Shown here piece after piece: positions 53,778 to 64,000 of a stretch of DNA of 64,000 bases. The notes beneath the pieces were generated by a model. That model worked only from the letters and a program-made list of their open reading frames with translations, was not told the DNA's origin and made no database searches. The stretch lies in NCBI GenBank assembly GCA_947497065.1, contig CANMEQ010000007.1, positions 62,001 to 126,000 of the forward strand. The letters run 5' to 3'. The position numbers were made by a program, and so were the translations under genes. Position 1 is the first letter of the stretch. The number at the start of each line of letters is the position of its first letter. Source of the DNA: an uncultured Paracoccaceae bacterium. Its GTDB lineage: Bacteria; Pseudomonadota; Alphaproteobacteria; Rhodobacterales; Rhodobacteraceae.

Positions 53778-53876
53778 GTCACTTGTCCTTTTCGATTACG
53801 CTTCAGATAGGACAATCCGAAGCGTATCAAAACCCCTTGTACCGCGAAGATCGTCAGAAACTTCGCTGTTATCGGG

Positions 53877-54572
53877 CTATCCGAAGGGCACAGGCTTGGC
53901 CAATGTGATGCCGTTTTGCGAAAGATCGCAGGCAAAGCACATCACTTCGACGCCTGCGGCCATGGCTTGTGCGAAGGCCTCGGCATAGGCCGGATCGATG
54001 TCAGCGGCCAGATTAACCTGTGTGCAATCGGAACGTTGAACCAAAAACAACAGTACCGCACGGTGGCCTTGGGCGACCATGGCTGCGAGGTCGCCAAGGT
54101 GTTTTGCACCGCGTGTGGTTACGGAATCGGGGAATTCTGCAACGCCTGTTTGGCGCGATAACGTCACTGATTTCACCTCGACGTAGCAATCGGGGCGGTC
54201 TGCGGAGGAAAGCAGAAAATCAACGCGGCTTTTTTCGCGGTATTTCACCTCCGGGCGGATTGTGTCGTAGCCTGTCAGACCGTCGATCCCTTGGGCCAAA
54301 GCTTCGGCCACGATACGGTTGGCAGCACCCGTGTCGATACCCACGAACGTGTCGGGCAGTTCGACCAAGCGCCACCCCCAATCGAGTTTTTTACGTGGAT
54401 CATCATTGCCTTCCAGCCAAACACGCACACCTTCTTCTTTGAGCCCCAGCATAGAGCCAGGGTTTGGGCAGTGCGCTTTCACGACCTCCCCCTTTTCCAA
54501 TTCGATATCAGACAAAAACCGCATGTAGCGGCGGATGAGGCGGCCGGGGATGAGGGGAGTGGAAAATTGCAT
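53877..54572 (-). CDS. sfsA: SfsA family protein (sugar fermentation stimulation/putative nuclease)
   Basis: A 231-residue protein of the SfsA family. MRFLSDIELEKGEVVKAHCP, PNPGSMLGL, SRVDFLL, CYVEVKSVTLSR and FPDSVTTRGAKHLGDLAAM are family motifs. The core resembles restriction-endonuclease folds and weak nuclease or nucleic-acid binding is reported for the family. The start at 54572 was preferred to a longer frame without support. Confidence 0.93.
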   Translation of the reverse strand: MQFSTPLIPGRLIRRYMRFLSDIELEKGEVVKAHCPNPGSMLGLKEEGVRVWLEGNDDPRKKLDWGWRLVELPDTFVGIDTGAANRIVAEALAQGIDGLTGYDTIRPEVKYREKSRVDFLLSSADRPDCYVEVKSVTLSRQTGVAEFPDSVTTRGAKHLGDLAAMVAQGHRAVLLFLVQRSDCTQVNLAADIDPAYAEAFAQAMAAGVEVMCFACDLSQNGITLAKPVPFG

Positions 54573-54611
54573 GTGTCCGGCATATACCAAGACAGAACGC
54601 AGGAGAAGATA

Positions 54612-55334
54612 ATGCCAAACCCCACAGCCGCGATGCTTGTTATCGGTGATGAAATTCTGTCCGGACGGACACGCGACGCGAACATGTATTATCTGGCTGG
54701 CGAGTTAACTGCGATTGGGATCGACCTGAAAGAAGTGCGGGTGGTGAGCGATGATGCGGATGCGATTGTTGCCGCGGTACGCGCCTTGTCTGACGGGTAT
54801 GACAGTGTGTTTACCTCTGGCGGGATTGGGCCGACCCACGATGACATCACCGCCGATTGTGTTGCAGCGGCGTTTGGCGATGGGATTGGGGTGCGCGCTG
54901 ATGCACGGGCGCTTTTGCAGGCCCATTACGACAGCACCGGCAAAGAGCTTAACACGGCACGTTTGCGGATGGCACGTATTCCCGACAGTGCAACCTTGAT
55001 CGACAACCCGGTTAGCATTGCGCCCGGGTTCAAGCTGCAGAATGTGCATGTAATGGCGGGCGTGCCATCGGTTTTCAAAGCGATGGTTGCCAGTGTGTTG
55101 CCCACGTTGACTGGTGGTGCGCCGTTGATGTCTGAAACCTACCGCATTGATCGTGGCGAAGGGGATATTGCGGGGCCTTTGGCGGTGTTGGCTGAAACCT
55201 ACAGTGACCTTTCCATTGGGTCCTACCCGTTTCAGCAGGATGGGAAATATGGTGCAAATATCGTGCTGCGCGGCACTGATACCGCACGCATTCATGCAGC
55301 TTTGGCGGACCTAAAGGCCGCGTTCCCTGCGTGA
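54612..55334 (+). CDS. CinA N-terminal (molybdopterin-binding) domain protein
   Basis: A 240-residue protein with only the MoCF_biosynth domain of CinA. AMLVIGDEILSGRTRDANMY and VFTSGGIGPTHDDITADCVA are the motifs. The nicotinamide-nucleotide amidase domain of full CinA is absent, so this is the stand-alone COG1058 form (putative ADP-ribose pyrophosphatase or Mo-cofactor related). An AGGAGAAG site precedes the ATG. It overlaps the next gene (GTGA). Confidence 0.9.
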   Translation: MPNPTAAMLVIGDEILSGRTRDANMYYLAGELTAIGIDLKEVRVVSDDADAIVAAVRALSDGYDSVFTSGGIGPTHDDITADCVAAAFGDGIGVRADARALLQAHYDSTGKELNTARLRMARIPDSATLIDNPVSIAPGFKLQNVHVMAGVPSVFKAMVASVLPTLTGGAPLMSETYRIDRGEGDIAGPLAVLAETYSDLSIGSYPFQQDGKYGANIVLRGTDTARIHAALADLKAAFPA

Positions 55335-56044
55335 AACCTGCCGCGCTCACAGCGTTGATCGATGGCACATGGCCCGCCAAATCAACAAGATTGGTGGATG
55401 GCTGGGTGATCCGCGAAGGTGCGGGCGCGGGAAGCCGGGTGAGTGCCGCATCTAAGGCCGAGGGGACTGCCCAAATTGAGGATGCAGAACAAGCGATGCG
55501 AGAGCTGGGGCAAGCGCGTTTGTTCATGGTCCGCGACGGTGAGGATGCATTAGATGCAGCTCTGGAGGCGTCCGGTTATCTGGTGAAAGACCCCGTTACG
55601 GTTTATTCGGCGCCGACCAGCGGTTTGGCCATTGAACGCCCTCAATCAGCTACTTGTTTTGAAGTGTGGCCGCCCTTGGCAACTCAGGCGGAAATTTGGG
55701 ACGCAGGCGGTATAGATGACGCCCGTTTGGCGGTAATGGGGCGTGCGAATGGGCCGAAAACCACCGTGTTGGGCCGCGTGCACGACACACCTGCGGGCAC
55801 TGCTTTTGCCGCTCTGCATGAGGGCGCCGCGATGCTGCATGCAATTGAGACGGCCCATGCCTTTCGGCGCAATGGCATAGCGCGCAACATGATCCGCGCT
55901 TTGTCTTTTTGGGCGCAGGCACGCGATGCGGATAGGGTTGCCGTGTTGGTGACCCGTGCAAATGTGGGTGCGAACGCCTTGTACACATCTCTTGGGATGA
56001 CACCCGTGGGCGGGTATCATTACCGTCTTCATCCGGAGCCATAA
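55331..56044 (+). CDS. GNAT family N-acetyltransferase
   Basis: A 237-residue protein with GTG start inside the overlap with the CinA-like gene. The C-terminal GNAT motif is ETAHAFRRNGIARNMIRALS, then LYTSLGMTPVGGYHYRLHP. The N-terminal half is divergent, and the acceptor is unknown. Its stop is directly followed by the OmpA-like gene, so three genes form an operon. Confidence 0.85.
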   Translation: MKPAALTALIDGTWPAKSTRLVDGWVIREGAGAGSRVSAASKAEGTAQIEDAEQAMRELGQARLFMVRDGEDALDAALEASGYLVKDPVTVYSAPTSGLAIERPQSATCFEVWPPLATQAEIWDAGGIDDARLAVMGRANGPKTTVLGRVHDTPAGTAFAALHEGAAMLHAIETAHAFRRNGIARNMIRALSFWAQARDADRVAVLVTRANVGANALYTSLGMTPVGGYHYRLHPEP

Positions 56045-56977
56045 ATGCTAGTCCGTGCCGCCCTGCTGTCTCTTCTTGCACCTTTGCCTGCCTTGGCTGT
56101 GACCTTGGACATGCCCAGCAATGCAACGATGACGACAGAGACGGTTGTTGAAGTGGGAAGCTATGCGATGCCCACTGGGTCGTGGACGCCTGAAGGGCTG
56201 CCTGTTTTAAATGGCACGGGCCAAGTGCGGCAACAGGCCTGGCGCATTCAGTCGCCTGGTTTAACCACACAACAACTGCTGGGGCCGCTTCAAAAACAGC
56301 TGGATGCACAGGGGTTTGAAGCCCTGTTTTCATGCACCAGTGATGCCTGCGGTGGATTTGATTTTAGGTTTGGCACCGATGTATTGCCGGCCCCCGATAT
56401 GCATGTGGATTTGGGTGATTTTAGATACTTCGCCGCACAACGTGTTGATGGTGATAGCGTGGAGTTGTTGAGCCTGTTTGCGAGCCGATCAAGTGCGGCT
56501 GGGTTTGTGCAAGTGATGCGCGTTGGCGCGGCGGAGAGCGCGCCAGTGACCGAAGCGCAAGCCCCTGCTGTGCGGGCCACGGCACCGGTCGCGGTTGGAG
56601 GATTGGCGCAGGCGCTTGAAGAGAAGGGTCGGTTTATCTTGTCCGATCTGACGTTTGAGACGGGTTCGGCCCAGTTGGGCGAGGATGTCTTTGCGTCATT
56701 GCAAAGCTTGGCGGAGTATTTGGTCGACCACCCGGATCGGACCGTAGCACTGGTCGGGCATACGGATTCTGTCGGGTCTTTGGAGGGCAATGTTGCCTTA
56801 TCCAAACGCCGTGCAGGATCGGTTTTGGAGCGGCTGGTGAGCGCGTGGGATGTTCCCAGACGTCAGCTGGAGGCCGATGGGGTTGGATATCTAACGCCCA
56901 TCGCGACGAACCTCACCGAAGAAGGGCGCGACCTGAACCGCCGCGTCGAGGTCATTATGACATCGACCCAGAACTAA
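56045..56977 (+). CDS. OmpA family outer-membrane/periplasmic protein
   Basis: A 310-residue protein with a signal peptide (LVRAALLSLLAPLPALA). The C-terminal OmpA-like domain covers about residues 195-308: ILSDLTFETGSAQLGEDVFA, VALVGHTDSVGSLEGNVALS and NRRVEV. It binds peptidoglycan through meso-diaminopimelate. The N-terminal half is not a recognisable barrel. Last gene of the cinA-like/GNAT/OmpA operon. Confidence 0.9.
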   Translation: MLVRAALLSLLAPLPALAVTLDMPSNATMTTETVVEVGSYAMPTGSWTPEGLPVLNGTGQVRQQAWRIQSPGLTTQQLLGPLQKQLDAQGFEALFSCTSDACGGFDFRFGTDVLPAPDMHVDLGDFRYFAAQRVDGDSVELLSLFASRSSAAGFVQVMRVGAAESAPVTEAQAPAVRATAPVAVGGLAQALEEKGRFILSDLTFETGSAQLGEDVFASLQSLAEYLVDHPDRTVALVGHTDSVGSLEGNVALSKRRAGSVLERLVSAWDVPRRQLEADGVGYLTPIATNLTEEGRDLNRRVEVIMTSTQN

Positions 56978-57013
56978 AAAAACGCAGCCACCATGGGAAT
57001 GGCAGGCTGCGTT
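56976..57013 (-). terminator. Intrinsic terminator of the LysR gene
   Basis: AACGCAGCC (56981-56989) pairs with GGCTGCGTT (57005-57013), with an inner CCAT/ATGG stem. The A-run at 56976-56982 becomes a U-tract on the minus strand, just beyond the LysR stop. It separates the two convergent genes. Confidence 0.9.
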
Positions 57014-57046
57014 AGGTGGGGATTGTCGTGTCGGATAGTCAAAAAT

Positions 57047-57952
57047 TTACCAGATTTCAGGGCCCTTTTCGGCGAAAGCATGGGCCAGGAAATCAATGAA
57101 CGCGCGCACTTTGGGCTGGGTGAAACGGCCCGGAGGATAGACCGCATAGATGCCTTGGGTTTCGACCGGCAGATCTGGAATGGCGTCTTCGATGAGACCT
57201 TTCTCCATCGCATCCGCGTAGAGAAAGGATGGCAGATAGGCGATGCCAAGACCGGAAATCGCAGCGTTCAACAGGGATTGCCCGTCGTTGACGGTGAGCC
57301 AGCCGGCGGTACGCACCTGACGTTTTTCGCCGGACGGCGCGGTCAGTTTCCAAACTGCCGAGTTGGCCTGGTTCGAATAGTGCAGCAATTTATGATCATT
57401 GAGATCATCGATCTTCTCGGGTCGGCCGTATTTTTCGAAATACGCAGGGGACGCGACCATGCGGCGGGATGTTTCTGTTAGCTTTCGGGCGCGCAGGGTG
57501 CTGTCTTCGAGCTCACCGATACGAACAGCCATATCGAAACCTTCTGAGATCAGCTCAACATAACGGTTGTTCAAGACCATGTTGACGGTGATATCCGGGA
57601 ATTCACCCAAGAAATCGCCCAGAACCGGAGAGAGGTGGTTCACGCCAAAATCTGTCGCGACGCTGATCCGCAGCAGGCCTGAGGGCGCGGATTGCATGGA
57701 TGTGACCAAAGCATCAGCCTCGCCCGCATCATTCAGCACGCGACGCGCACGGTCGTAGTAGGCCAAACCAATTTCAGTCGGGCTGACACGACGGGTCGTG
57801 CGGTTCAAAAGCCGTGCGCCGAGGCGAGCTTCAAGGCTGGAGACGTGTTTGGAAACGGCGGATTTGGAAATCCCCATTTTCTTTGCCGCGTCTGTAAATC
57901 CGCCCTGATCCACAACGGTGGCGAAGGCTTCCATTTCCGTAAGGCGATCCAT
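57047..57952 (-). CDS. LysR-type transcriptional regulator
   Basis: A 301-residue regulator. The N-terminal helix-turn-helix is EMEAFATVVDQGGFTDAAKK, then SKSAVSKHVSSLEARLGARLLNRTTRRVSPTE. The effector domain (about residues 90-300) has the substrate-binding fold of the CrgA/AaeR group. The target and ligand are unknown. A divergent target gene is not obvious, since the next genes run the same way. Confidence 0.95.
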   Translation of the reverse strand: MDRLTEMEAFATVVDQGGFTDAAKKMGISKSAVSKHVSSLEARLGARLLNRTTRRVSPTEIGLAYYDRARRVLNDAGEADALVTSMQSAPSGLLRISVATDFGVNHLSPVLGDFLGEFPDITVNMVLNNRYVELISEGFDMAVRIGELEDSTLRARKLTETSRRMVASPAYFEKYGRPEKIDDLNDHKLLHYSNQANSAVWKLTAPSGEKRQVRTAGWLTVNDGQSLLNAAISGLGIAYLPSFLYADAMEKGLIEDAIPDLPVETQGIYAVYPPGRFTQPKVRAFIDFLAHAFAEKGPEIW

Positions 57953-58200
57953 TCGGTGTCCTCGGTTTGTATTCTTTGTCGAGGATCAGGTATCGGGGTG
58001 AAATCGGGCAGGACTGGGGCGCTGGCCTGACAATTGCAGGGTTTATGCAGGACTGTTGCGCGGCAGGAAACATAGAAACACATTGTTTCAATTGCGGATC
58101 AGAGCGAGAATCGCACGAAAAATCAGCAACTTACCCTCACGCAGTTAGAAACCGCTGTCGCAGTATGCCATAACGGCAACCGTGTCTATCAGGCTGATGA

Positions 58201-58398
58201 CTATTTGTACGTTTCTCGGCGCGTCCCGAAATCATGGACACGTTTGCGCCATGCGCGGTAGCTGCCGGGTTTGAGATTGGCGCGCATCAACGCGACAACC
58301 TCTTTCTCGCTCAACCCGTATTCCAAGTGAATGGTGCCGAATGCAACATGGTCACTCAACGCCATTTCGATGATTGCGCTTTTGTCTGCTTCTGTCAT
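58201..58398 (-). CDS. DUF2805 (TIGR03643) family small protein
   Basis: A 65-residue protein. ALSDHVAFGTIHLEYGLSEK and ALMRANLKPGSYRAWRKRV identify the family, which resembles a helix-turn-helix. Function unknown. It lies 20 bases after the fadH stop on the same strand, so cotranscription is likely. Confidence 0.85.
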   Translation of the reverse strand: MTEADKSAIIEMALSDHVAFGTIHLEYGLSEKEVVALMRANLKPGSYRAWRKRVHDFGTRRETYK

Positions 58399-58418
58399 GC
58401 ACGAGAGCTAGTGCGGTT

Positions 58419-60488
<2,070 letters not shown>

Positions 60489-60554
60489 TCACCTCAAACG
60501 CGACGTCATTAACCCACCGCAAAATCCAGCAAGGATTTAGGTAAAAGCGGTGAC

Positions 60555-60938
60555 TTACTCGCTGGTCTCAACACAGTGCCGGCGGAATGCTTTTTTCAAC
60601 ATGTCCAGCTCGGCACGCAGGAGCGACATTTCAGCCCGAATATCTTCGGCCAGCGCATCGCCCGCGACGATTGAAAAGCTTCCTAAAACCGTATCAGCTT
60701 TGCGGTCGCGTATCACAAAGGTCTGCACGCCGTCGGCAATACGATCAGCCGGAATCGGAACACGCAGGACCCAGTGTTCTTCAACACGGTCTTGCTCGAC
60801 CTCAACACCATCAACAGGGAAATCCAGGTGTGTGACTTCGATCTGTGGCGTCCAATCGCTGTCGTCATTGTTCTTGATCGTGCCGTTCCAAACGCCTTCG
60901 ATGATCCGCAATTTGGTCAGTTCAATGGTGCTGGCCAT
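60555..60938 (-). CDS. Hypothetical protein (127 aa)
   Basis: A 127-residue soluble protein without signal or membrane segment. It starts ASTIELTKLRIIEGVWNG, has a beta-rich centre (HWVLRVPIPADRIADGVQTF), and a charged C-terminal coiled coil (DIRAEMSLLRAELDMLKKAF). No family was recognised. It follows the DUF6478-like gene by 11 bases, so the two are probably one operon and may interact. Confidence 0.7.
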   Translation of the reverse strand: MASTIELTKLRIIEGVWNGTIKNNDDSDWTPQIEVTHLDFPVDGVEVEQDRVEEHWVLRVPIPADRIADGVQTFVIRDRKADTVLGSFSIVAGDALAEDIRAEMSLLRAELDMLKKAFRRHCVETSE

Positions 60939-60949
60939 GTCTGTGCCCC

Positions 60950-61723
60950 TTAAAGTTCAGCGCGCGGGCTGCGTGAGAAGGTTACGTCGCGAATTGTCAC
61001 TTGGTTCATCTCTGGCCCCTCGAAAATCAGGTCGACCCACATCGCTTCGACGCGCTTTTCATTGAGGTTTGTGTAGGCAAGGTCGAATTCGACCACGATG
61101 GAATCATCGTACAACGGCAATTCGCGAACAATCTGTTCGGTGTTTGGCCCATGGCGGACATTGAGCCGTGCGAAAATTTCGAGTGGTTTTTCAACTTCAA
61201 CGATCGCTTCGAGCCGCAGCAGGTGAGAGCGCAGCAAGCCTTTGCACCCCTTATCTGGCAGGTTCAAAACGAGGCTCAGGAAGGAGCCATCAAATTTGAA
61301 AACGTCCATGCGCAAACCAAACGGTGCGAGGTCCGCCTCTCTGGTGTTGCGCAGTTGGCGGAGGGTGAGTTCCGAGATCTGGCAATCATGGAAAACGGTG
61401 ACCTCATCCCCAAGTTTTGTTTTACTCTCGACCGCACTGATGCCTTTGAAAGGAAGGGCACCGCGCCACAACTGTGGACGCCACGACCAATCCGTTCCGG
61501 GCGGCTTTGGGAAGGAGGACGACCCAATGCGCGGCAGCGCAAGACGGCTGTCTGCGACATGGGTCAATTCATCAAGCTTTTGACGGAGGATTCGCGCTTC
61601 ATTGCGACGCTGGCGGAGGGTTGAAAGGTCGGTCACGGAGGCCGCATTCGCAGCACGCGACCAGAAAGCACGCGCGCGGCGCATCAACACCTTCTCTAAA
61701 AGTCCTGACCTGTATTCCACCAT
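60950..61723 (-). CDS. Hypothetical protein, probably DUF6478 type
   Basis: A 257-residue cytoplasmic protein. The N-terminal helix carries LMRRARAFWSRAANAASVTD and a coiled coil (LSTLRQRRNEARILRQKLDEL). PGTDWSWRPQLWRGALPFKG is the most striking segment and recalls DUF6478 proteins of Rhodobacterales, though this is from memory. The rest looks beta-rich (EIFARLNVRHGPNTEQIVRE). Function unknown. First of two genes. Confidence 0.7.
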   Translation of the reverse strand: MVEYRSGLLEKVLMRRARAFWSRAANAASVTDLSTLRQRRNEARILRQKLDELTHVADSRLALPRIGSSSFPKPPGTDWSWRPQLWRGALPFKGISAVESKTKLGDEVTVFHDCQISELTLRQLRNTREADLAPFGLRMDVFKFDGSFLSLVLNLPDKGCKGLLRSHLLRLEAIVEVEKPLEIFARLNVRHGPNTEQIVRELPLYDDSIVVEFDLAYTNLNEKRVEAMWVDLIFEGPEMNQVTIRDVTFSRSPRAEL

Positions 61724-61809
61724 GCACCCATGTCATTTTCTATCTCGAGACCATACCTGCCAAACTGTTTCAGAAAAGGAAACAATTTCGACGGATTTCC
61801 CCGTGGGTC

Positions 61810-62481
61810 TCAGGTGTTTTTGTCCGCATCACGCGCAGCCCCGTTTACCTCAGCCAACTCCGTCATCGCTACAATCAATAGACGTTCTGCTTGTGCCCGC
61901 GTCAACGGATTACGCGCGAAGCTGAGCGCCGAGACAGTCGTCAGCCGCCCGTTTACGTCCATGAACCCTCGCCATTGCGGGCCATCAGTCCCCTCGAACG
62001 CAGGGCCAGCAGCGTCTGTAAACCGCACCAAAACGCCGGCGTTATCTGTGACTGTGGCAATTTCGCTTATGGTCGCGGCGTCGCCGCCTTGCGATAGCAG
62101 GCCGCGCCCTGCATCAGAGGCCAAAAACGCGGCAAACGCTTCCTCGTTTCCAGCCACGCTCGCCGTGTTTTCCGCACCGAATTGAACGGTGATCAAGCCA
62201 TCCAAACGCGGCATGATGGCCGCTTCATCGGTCAACACAGCACAACCGACCATGACCGAAAAACCGCGTCGGGCGTTGCTGGCGCTTTGATCGACACAAT
62301 AGCCTTCGGGACCGCGCACGCGCACGTCGCCGTTTAGCAACGACAACGTGCGAATACCTGCAGTCGTGGAATCGCCGGGACCACTGATCGCGGCAATGCC
62401 ATCCGTCACGCGGTTTGTGACGGTGTCACATCCCGCAAGGCCCAACAGGGCCATACCCATTACACAAACACGTAGAAACAT
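61810..62481 (-). CDS. Hypothetical lipoprotein downstream of ilvD
   Basis: A 223-residue protein with a signal FLRVCVMGMALLGLAGC and lipobox GLAGC (Cys at residue 18). The mature part has two more cysteines (GYCVDQ, VGCAVL) and an Ala/Gly/Thr-rich sequence. No family was recognised. It begins six bases after the ilvD stop and is likely cotranscribed, an odd pairing of a biosynthetic enzyme and an envelope lipoprotein. Confidence 0.75.
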   Translation of the reverse strand: MFLRVCVMGMALLGLAGCDTVTNRVTDGIAAISGPGDSTTAGIRTLSLLNGDVRVRGPEGYCVDQSASNARRGFSVMVGCAVLTDEAAIMPRLDGLITVQFGAENTASVAGNEEAFAAFLASDAGRGLLSQGGDAATISEIATVTDNAGVLVRFTDAAGPAFEGTDGPQWRGFMDVNGRLTTVSALSFARNPLTRAQAERLLIVAMTELAEVNGAARDADKNT

Positions 62482-62487
62482 CAGACC

Positions 62488-64000
62488 TTACAGATCCATG
62501 TAGATGTGGCGCTCTTCTTTGGCACCGGGGTGTGTGACGGCCCCTTTCAGAGCACCACCGACAAGTTGCGAGTATTTCCACAGCGCGCCGGATGCGTAAA
62601 TCGTTTCTTTCGGGCCCTTCCAGTCGGCCTTACGCTGAGCCAGCTCATCATCGGACAGATCAACGGACAGCTCTCCCGTGATTGCATCGATGGTTATGAC
62701 ATCGCCGTCTTTCAAAAGACCGATTGGGCCGGCATGGGCCGCTTCTGGGCCAACGTGACCGACACAGAAGCCGCGTGTCGCGCCGGAGAAACGACCATCC
62801 GTGATCAAGGCAACTTTCTTGCCCATGCCTTGGCCGGACAGTGCCGCCGTCGTCGCCAGCATTTCGCGCATGCCCGGGCCGCCAGATGGGCCTTCGTTGC
62901 GGATAACGAGGACTTCACCCTCTTTGTACTCGCGTTTCTTAACAGCTTCGAAAGCCTCTTCTTCGCATTCGAAGACTCGTGCCGGACCTGTGAAAGACTG
63001 CTCTTCGGCAGACATGCCAGCCACTTTCACGATGGCTCCTTCTGGCGCGAGGTTACCCTTGAGGCCCACAACACCGCCAGTTGCGGTGATCGGTGTGGCA
63101 ACGGGGTAGATCACAGTGCCGTCCGCATCGCGGTCGATCTTATCAAGCTCGGCACCGATGGTTTCGCCTGTGGCGGTCATGCAGTCTTCGTGCATCAGAC
63201 CCGCTTTGCGCAGCTCGCGCATGACAACAGGCACACCGCCTGCTTCATAAAGGTCTTTCGCAACATACTGGCCGCCCGGCTTAAGGTCGACGAAATACGG
63301 CGTGTCGCGGAAGATTTCGCAGACATCCATCAGGTCGAAATCAATGCCAGCCTCATGGGCGATCGCAGGAAGGTGCAGGCCAGCGTTCGTGGAACCACCG
63401 GTACAGGCCACGACGCGAGCGGCGTTTTCGAGCGATTTGCGTGTGACGATATCACGGGCGCGGATGTTCTTTTCGATCAGTGCCATCACGGCCTCGCCAG
63501 AAGCTTTGCCGTATTGGTCGCGGGATTCATACGGTGCAGGCGCGCCGGAAGAGTTTGGCAAGGCGAGGCCAATCGCCTCTGATACACAAGCCATCGTGTT
63601 GGCGGTGAACTGGCCACCACATGCACCGGCGGATGGGCAAGCCACGCGTTCCAGAACCTCAAGCTCAGCCTCGGACATTGTGCCATTCTGCTGGCGGCCC
63701 ACAGCCTCGAACATATCTTGAACGGTCAGGTCACGATCAGCGTAATCCGCTGGAACCTGCGCGCCAGCAGGGGCACGGCCCGGCAGAATTGAGCCGCCGT
63801 AAATGAACACGGATGGGGTGTTCAACCGCACCATCGCCATCATCATACCCGGCAGGGATTTGTCACAGCCCGCAAGACCCACGATCGCATCATAGCAGTG
63901 GCCGCGCATTGTCAGCTCGACCGTGTCAGCGATTGCTTCGCGCGATGCCAGCGAGGACCGCATGCCTTCGTGACCCATCGCGATGCCGTCGGTCACGGTG
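62488..64000 (-). CDS. ilvD: Dihydroxy-acid dehydratase IlvD, 5' end outside window
   Basis: The frame is open to the right edge, so the first part (roughly 100 residues) lies outside. [35 protein letters not shown] and [17 protein letters not shown] carry the motifs and cysteines of the iron-sulfur site. [20 protein letters not shown] and [18 protein letters not shown] are further signatures. It makes branched 2-oxo acids for valine, isoleucine and leucine. Confidence 0.96.
   Translation of the reverse strand, partial: TVTDGIAMGHEGMRSSLASREAIADTVELTMRGHCYDAIVGLAGCDKSLPGMMMAMVRLNTPSVFIYGGSILPGRAPAGAQVPADYADRDLTVQDMFEAVGRQQNGTMSEAELEVLERVACPSAGACGGQFTANTMACVSEAIGLALPNSSGAPAPYESRDQYGKASGEAVMALIEKNIRARDIVTRKSLENAARVVACTGGSTNAGLHLPAIAHEAGIDFDLMDVCEIFRDTPYFVDLKPGGQYVAKDLYEAGGVPVVMRELRKAGLMHEDCMTATGETIGAELDKIDRDADGTVIYPVATPITATGGVVGLKGNLAPEGAIVKVAGMSAEEQSFTGPARVFECEEEAFEAVKKREYKEGEVLVIRNEGPSGGPGMREMLATTAALSGQGMGKKVALITDGRFSGATRGFCVGHVGPEAAHAGPIGLLKDGDVITIDAITGELSVDLSDDELAQRKADWKGPKETIYASGALWKYSQLVGGALKGAVTHPGAKEERHIYMDL

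Overview
The window reads as a chromosomal segment of a marine alphaproteobacterium of the order Rhodobacterales (Roseobacter-type). The basis is gene content: aerobic (late cobalt insertion) cobalamin genes with cbtB-cbtA, cobW, cobN, cobO and bluB, a stand-alone MnmD, MlaA/MlaC, glnK-amtB, and small proteins of a Roseobacter type. Base composition is moderately GC-rich with heavy use of TTG for leucine. No rRNA, tRNA, CRISPR array, insertion sequence or prophage was seen. Gene density is high, and many neighbours overlap by 1 or 4 bases (TGATG, ATGA, GTGA), which points to translational coupling.

Layout. Positions 1-4340: the 3' part of cobD, a secreted lytic transglycosylase coupled to a glycosyltransferase, a small secreted protein and an MDR oxidoreductase. 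Positions 4460-5150: an AT-rich orphan DUF3800 gene that looks acquired. Positions 5240-7750: an SBF-type transporter coupled to an FAD dehydrogenase of the ketosteroid-dehydrogenase type. Positions 8000-9105: a MarR-like regulator with a palindromic operator array and a membrane-anchored isochorismatase-fold hydrolase. Positions 9159-12614: smc. Positions 12900-23225 are dominated by cobalamin and cobalt functions: a B12 riboswitch, cbtB, cbtA, a DUF1636 protein, cobW, cobN, cobO, bluB and two tandem Lin0512-family genes, with two lipoprotein-like genes and small ORFs between them.

Positions 23240-28950 hold a TPP enzyme, an FMN reductase, an acyl-CoA dehydratase-like protein, a divergent MnmC-type pair (FAD oxidoreductase and MnmD) and an EamA transporter. 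Positions 28950-38760 hold a soluble lytic transglycosylase, dapA, a polytopic membrane protein, a YcaQ/AlkZ-like glycosylase, smpB, a glycine-rich small protein, sseA, an aromatic/aspartate aminotransferase and an SDR. Positions 38780-44650 hold amtB-glnK, a class A penicillin-binding protein and an mlaA-mlaC operon. Positions 44820-47860 encode a type I secretion ABC protein and its membrane fusion partner, without a substrate or TolC nearby. Positions 47920-57010 hold housekeeping operons (ridA, ugpQ-like, a FemAB-like acyltransferase, a pterin dehydratase; a peroxiredoxin; a ferredoxin reductase and rsmD; map; sfsA; cinA-like, GNAT, OmpA-like). Positions 57050-64000 hold a LysR regulator, fadH, DUF2805, small hypothetical proteins and the 3' part of ilvD.

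The most distinctive theme is cobalt and B12. Cobalt uptake under riboswitch control sits beside a His-rich COG0523 GTPase, the chelatase large subunit, the corrinoid adenosyltransferase and the lower-ligand synthase. The two Lin0512 genes coupled to bluB are the best candidates for an undescribed function. All calls rest on reading sequence and remembered family signatures. No database search was run.
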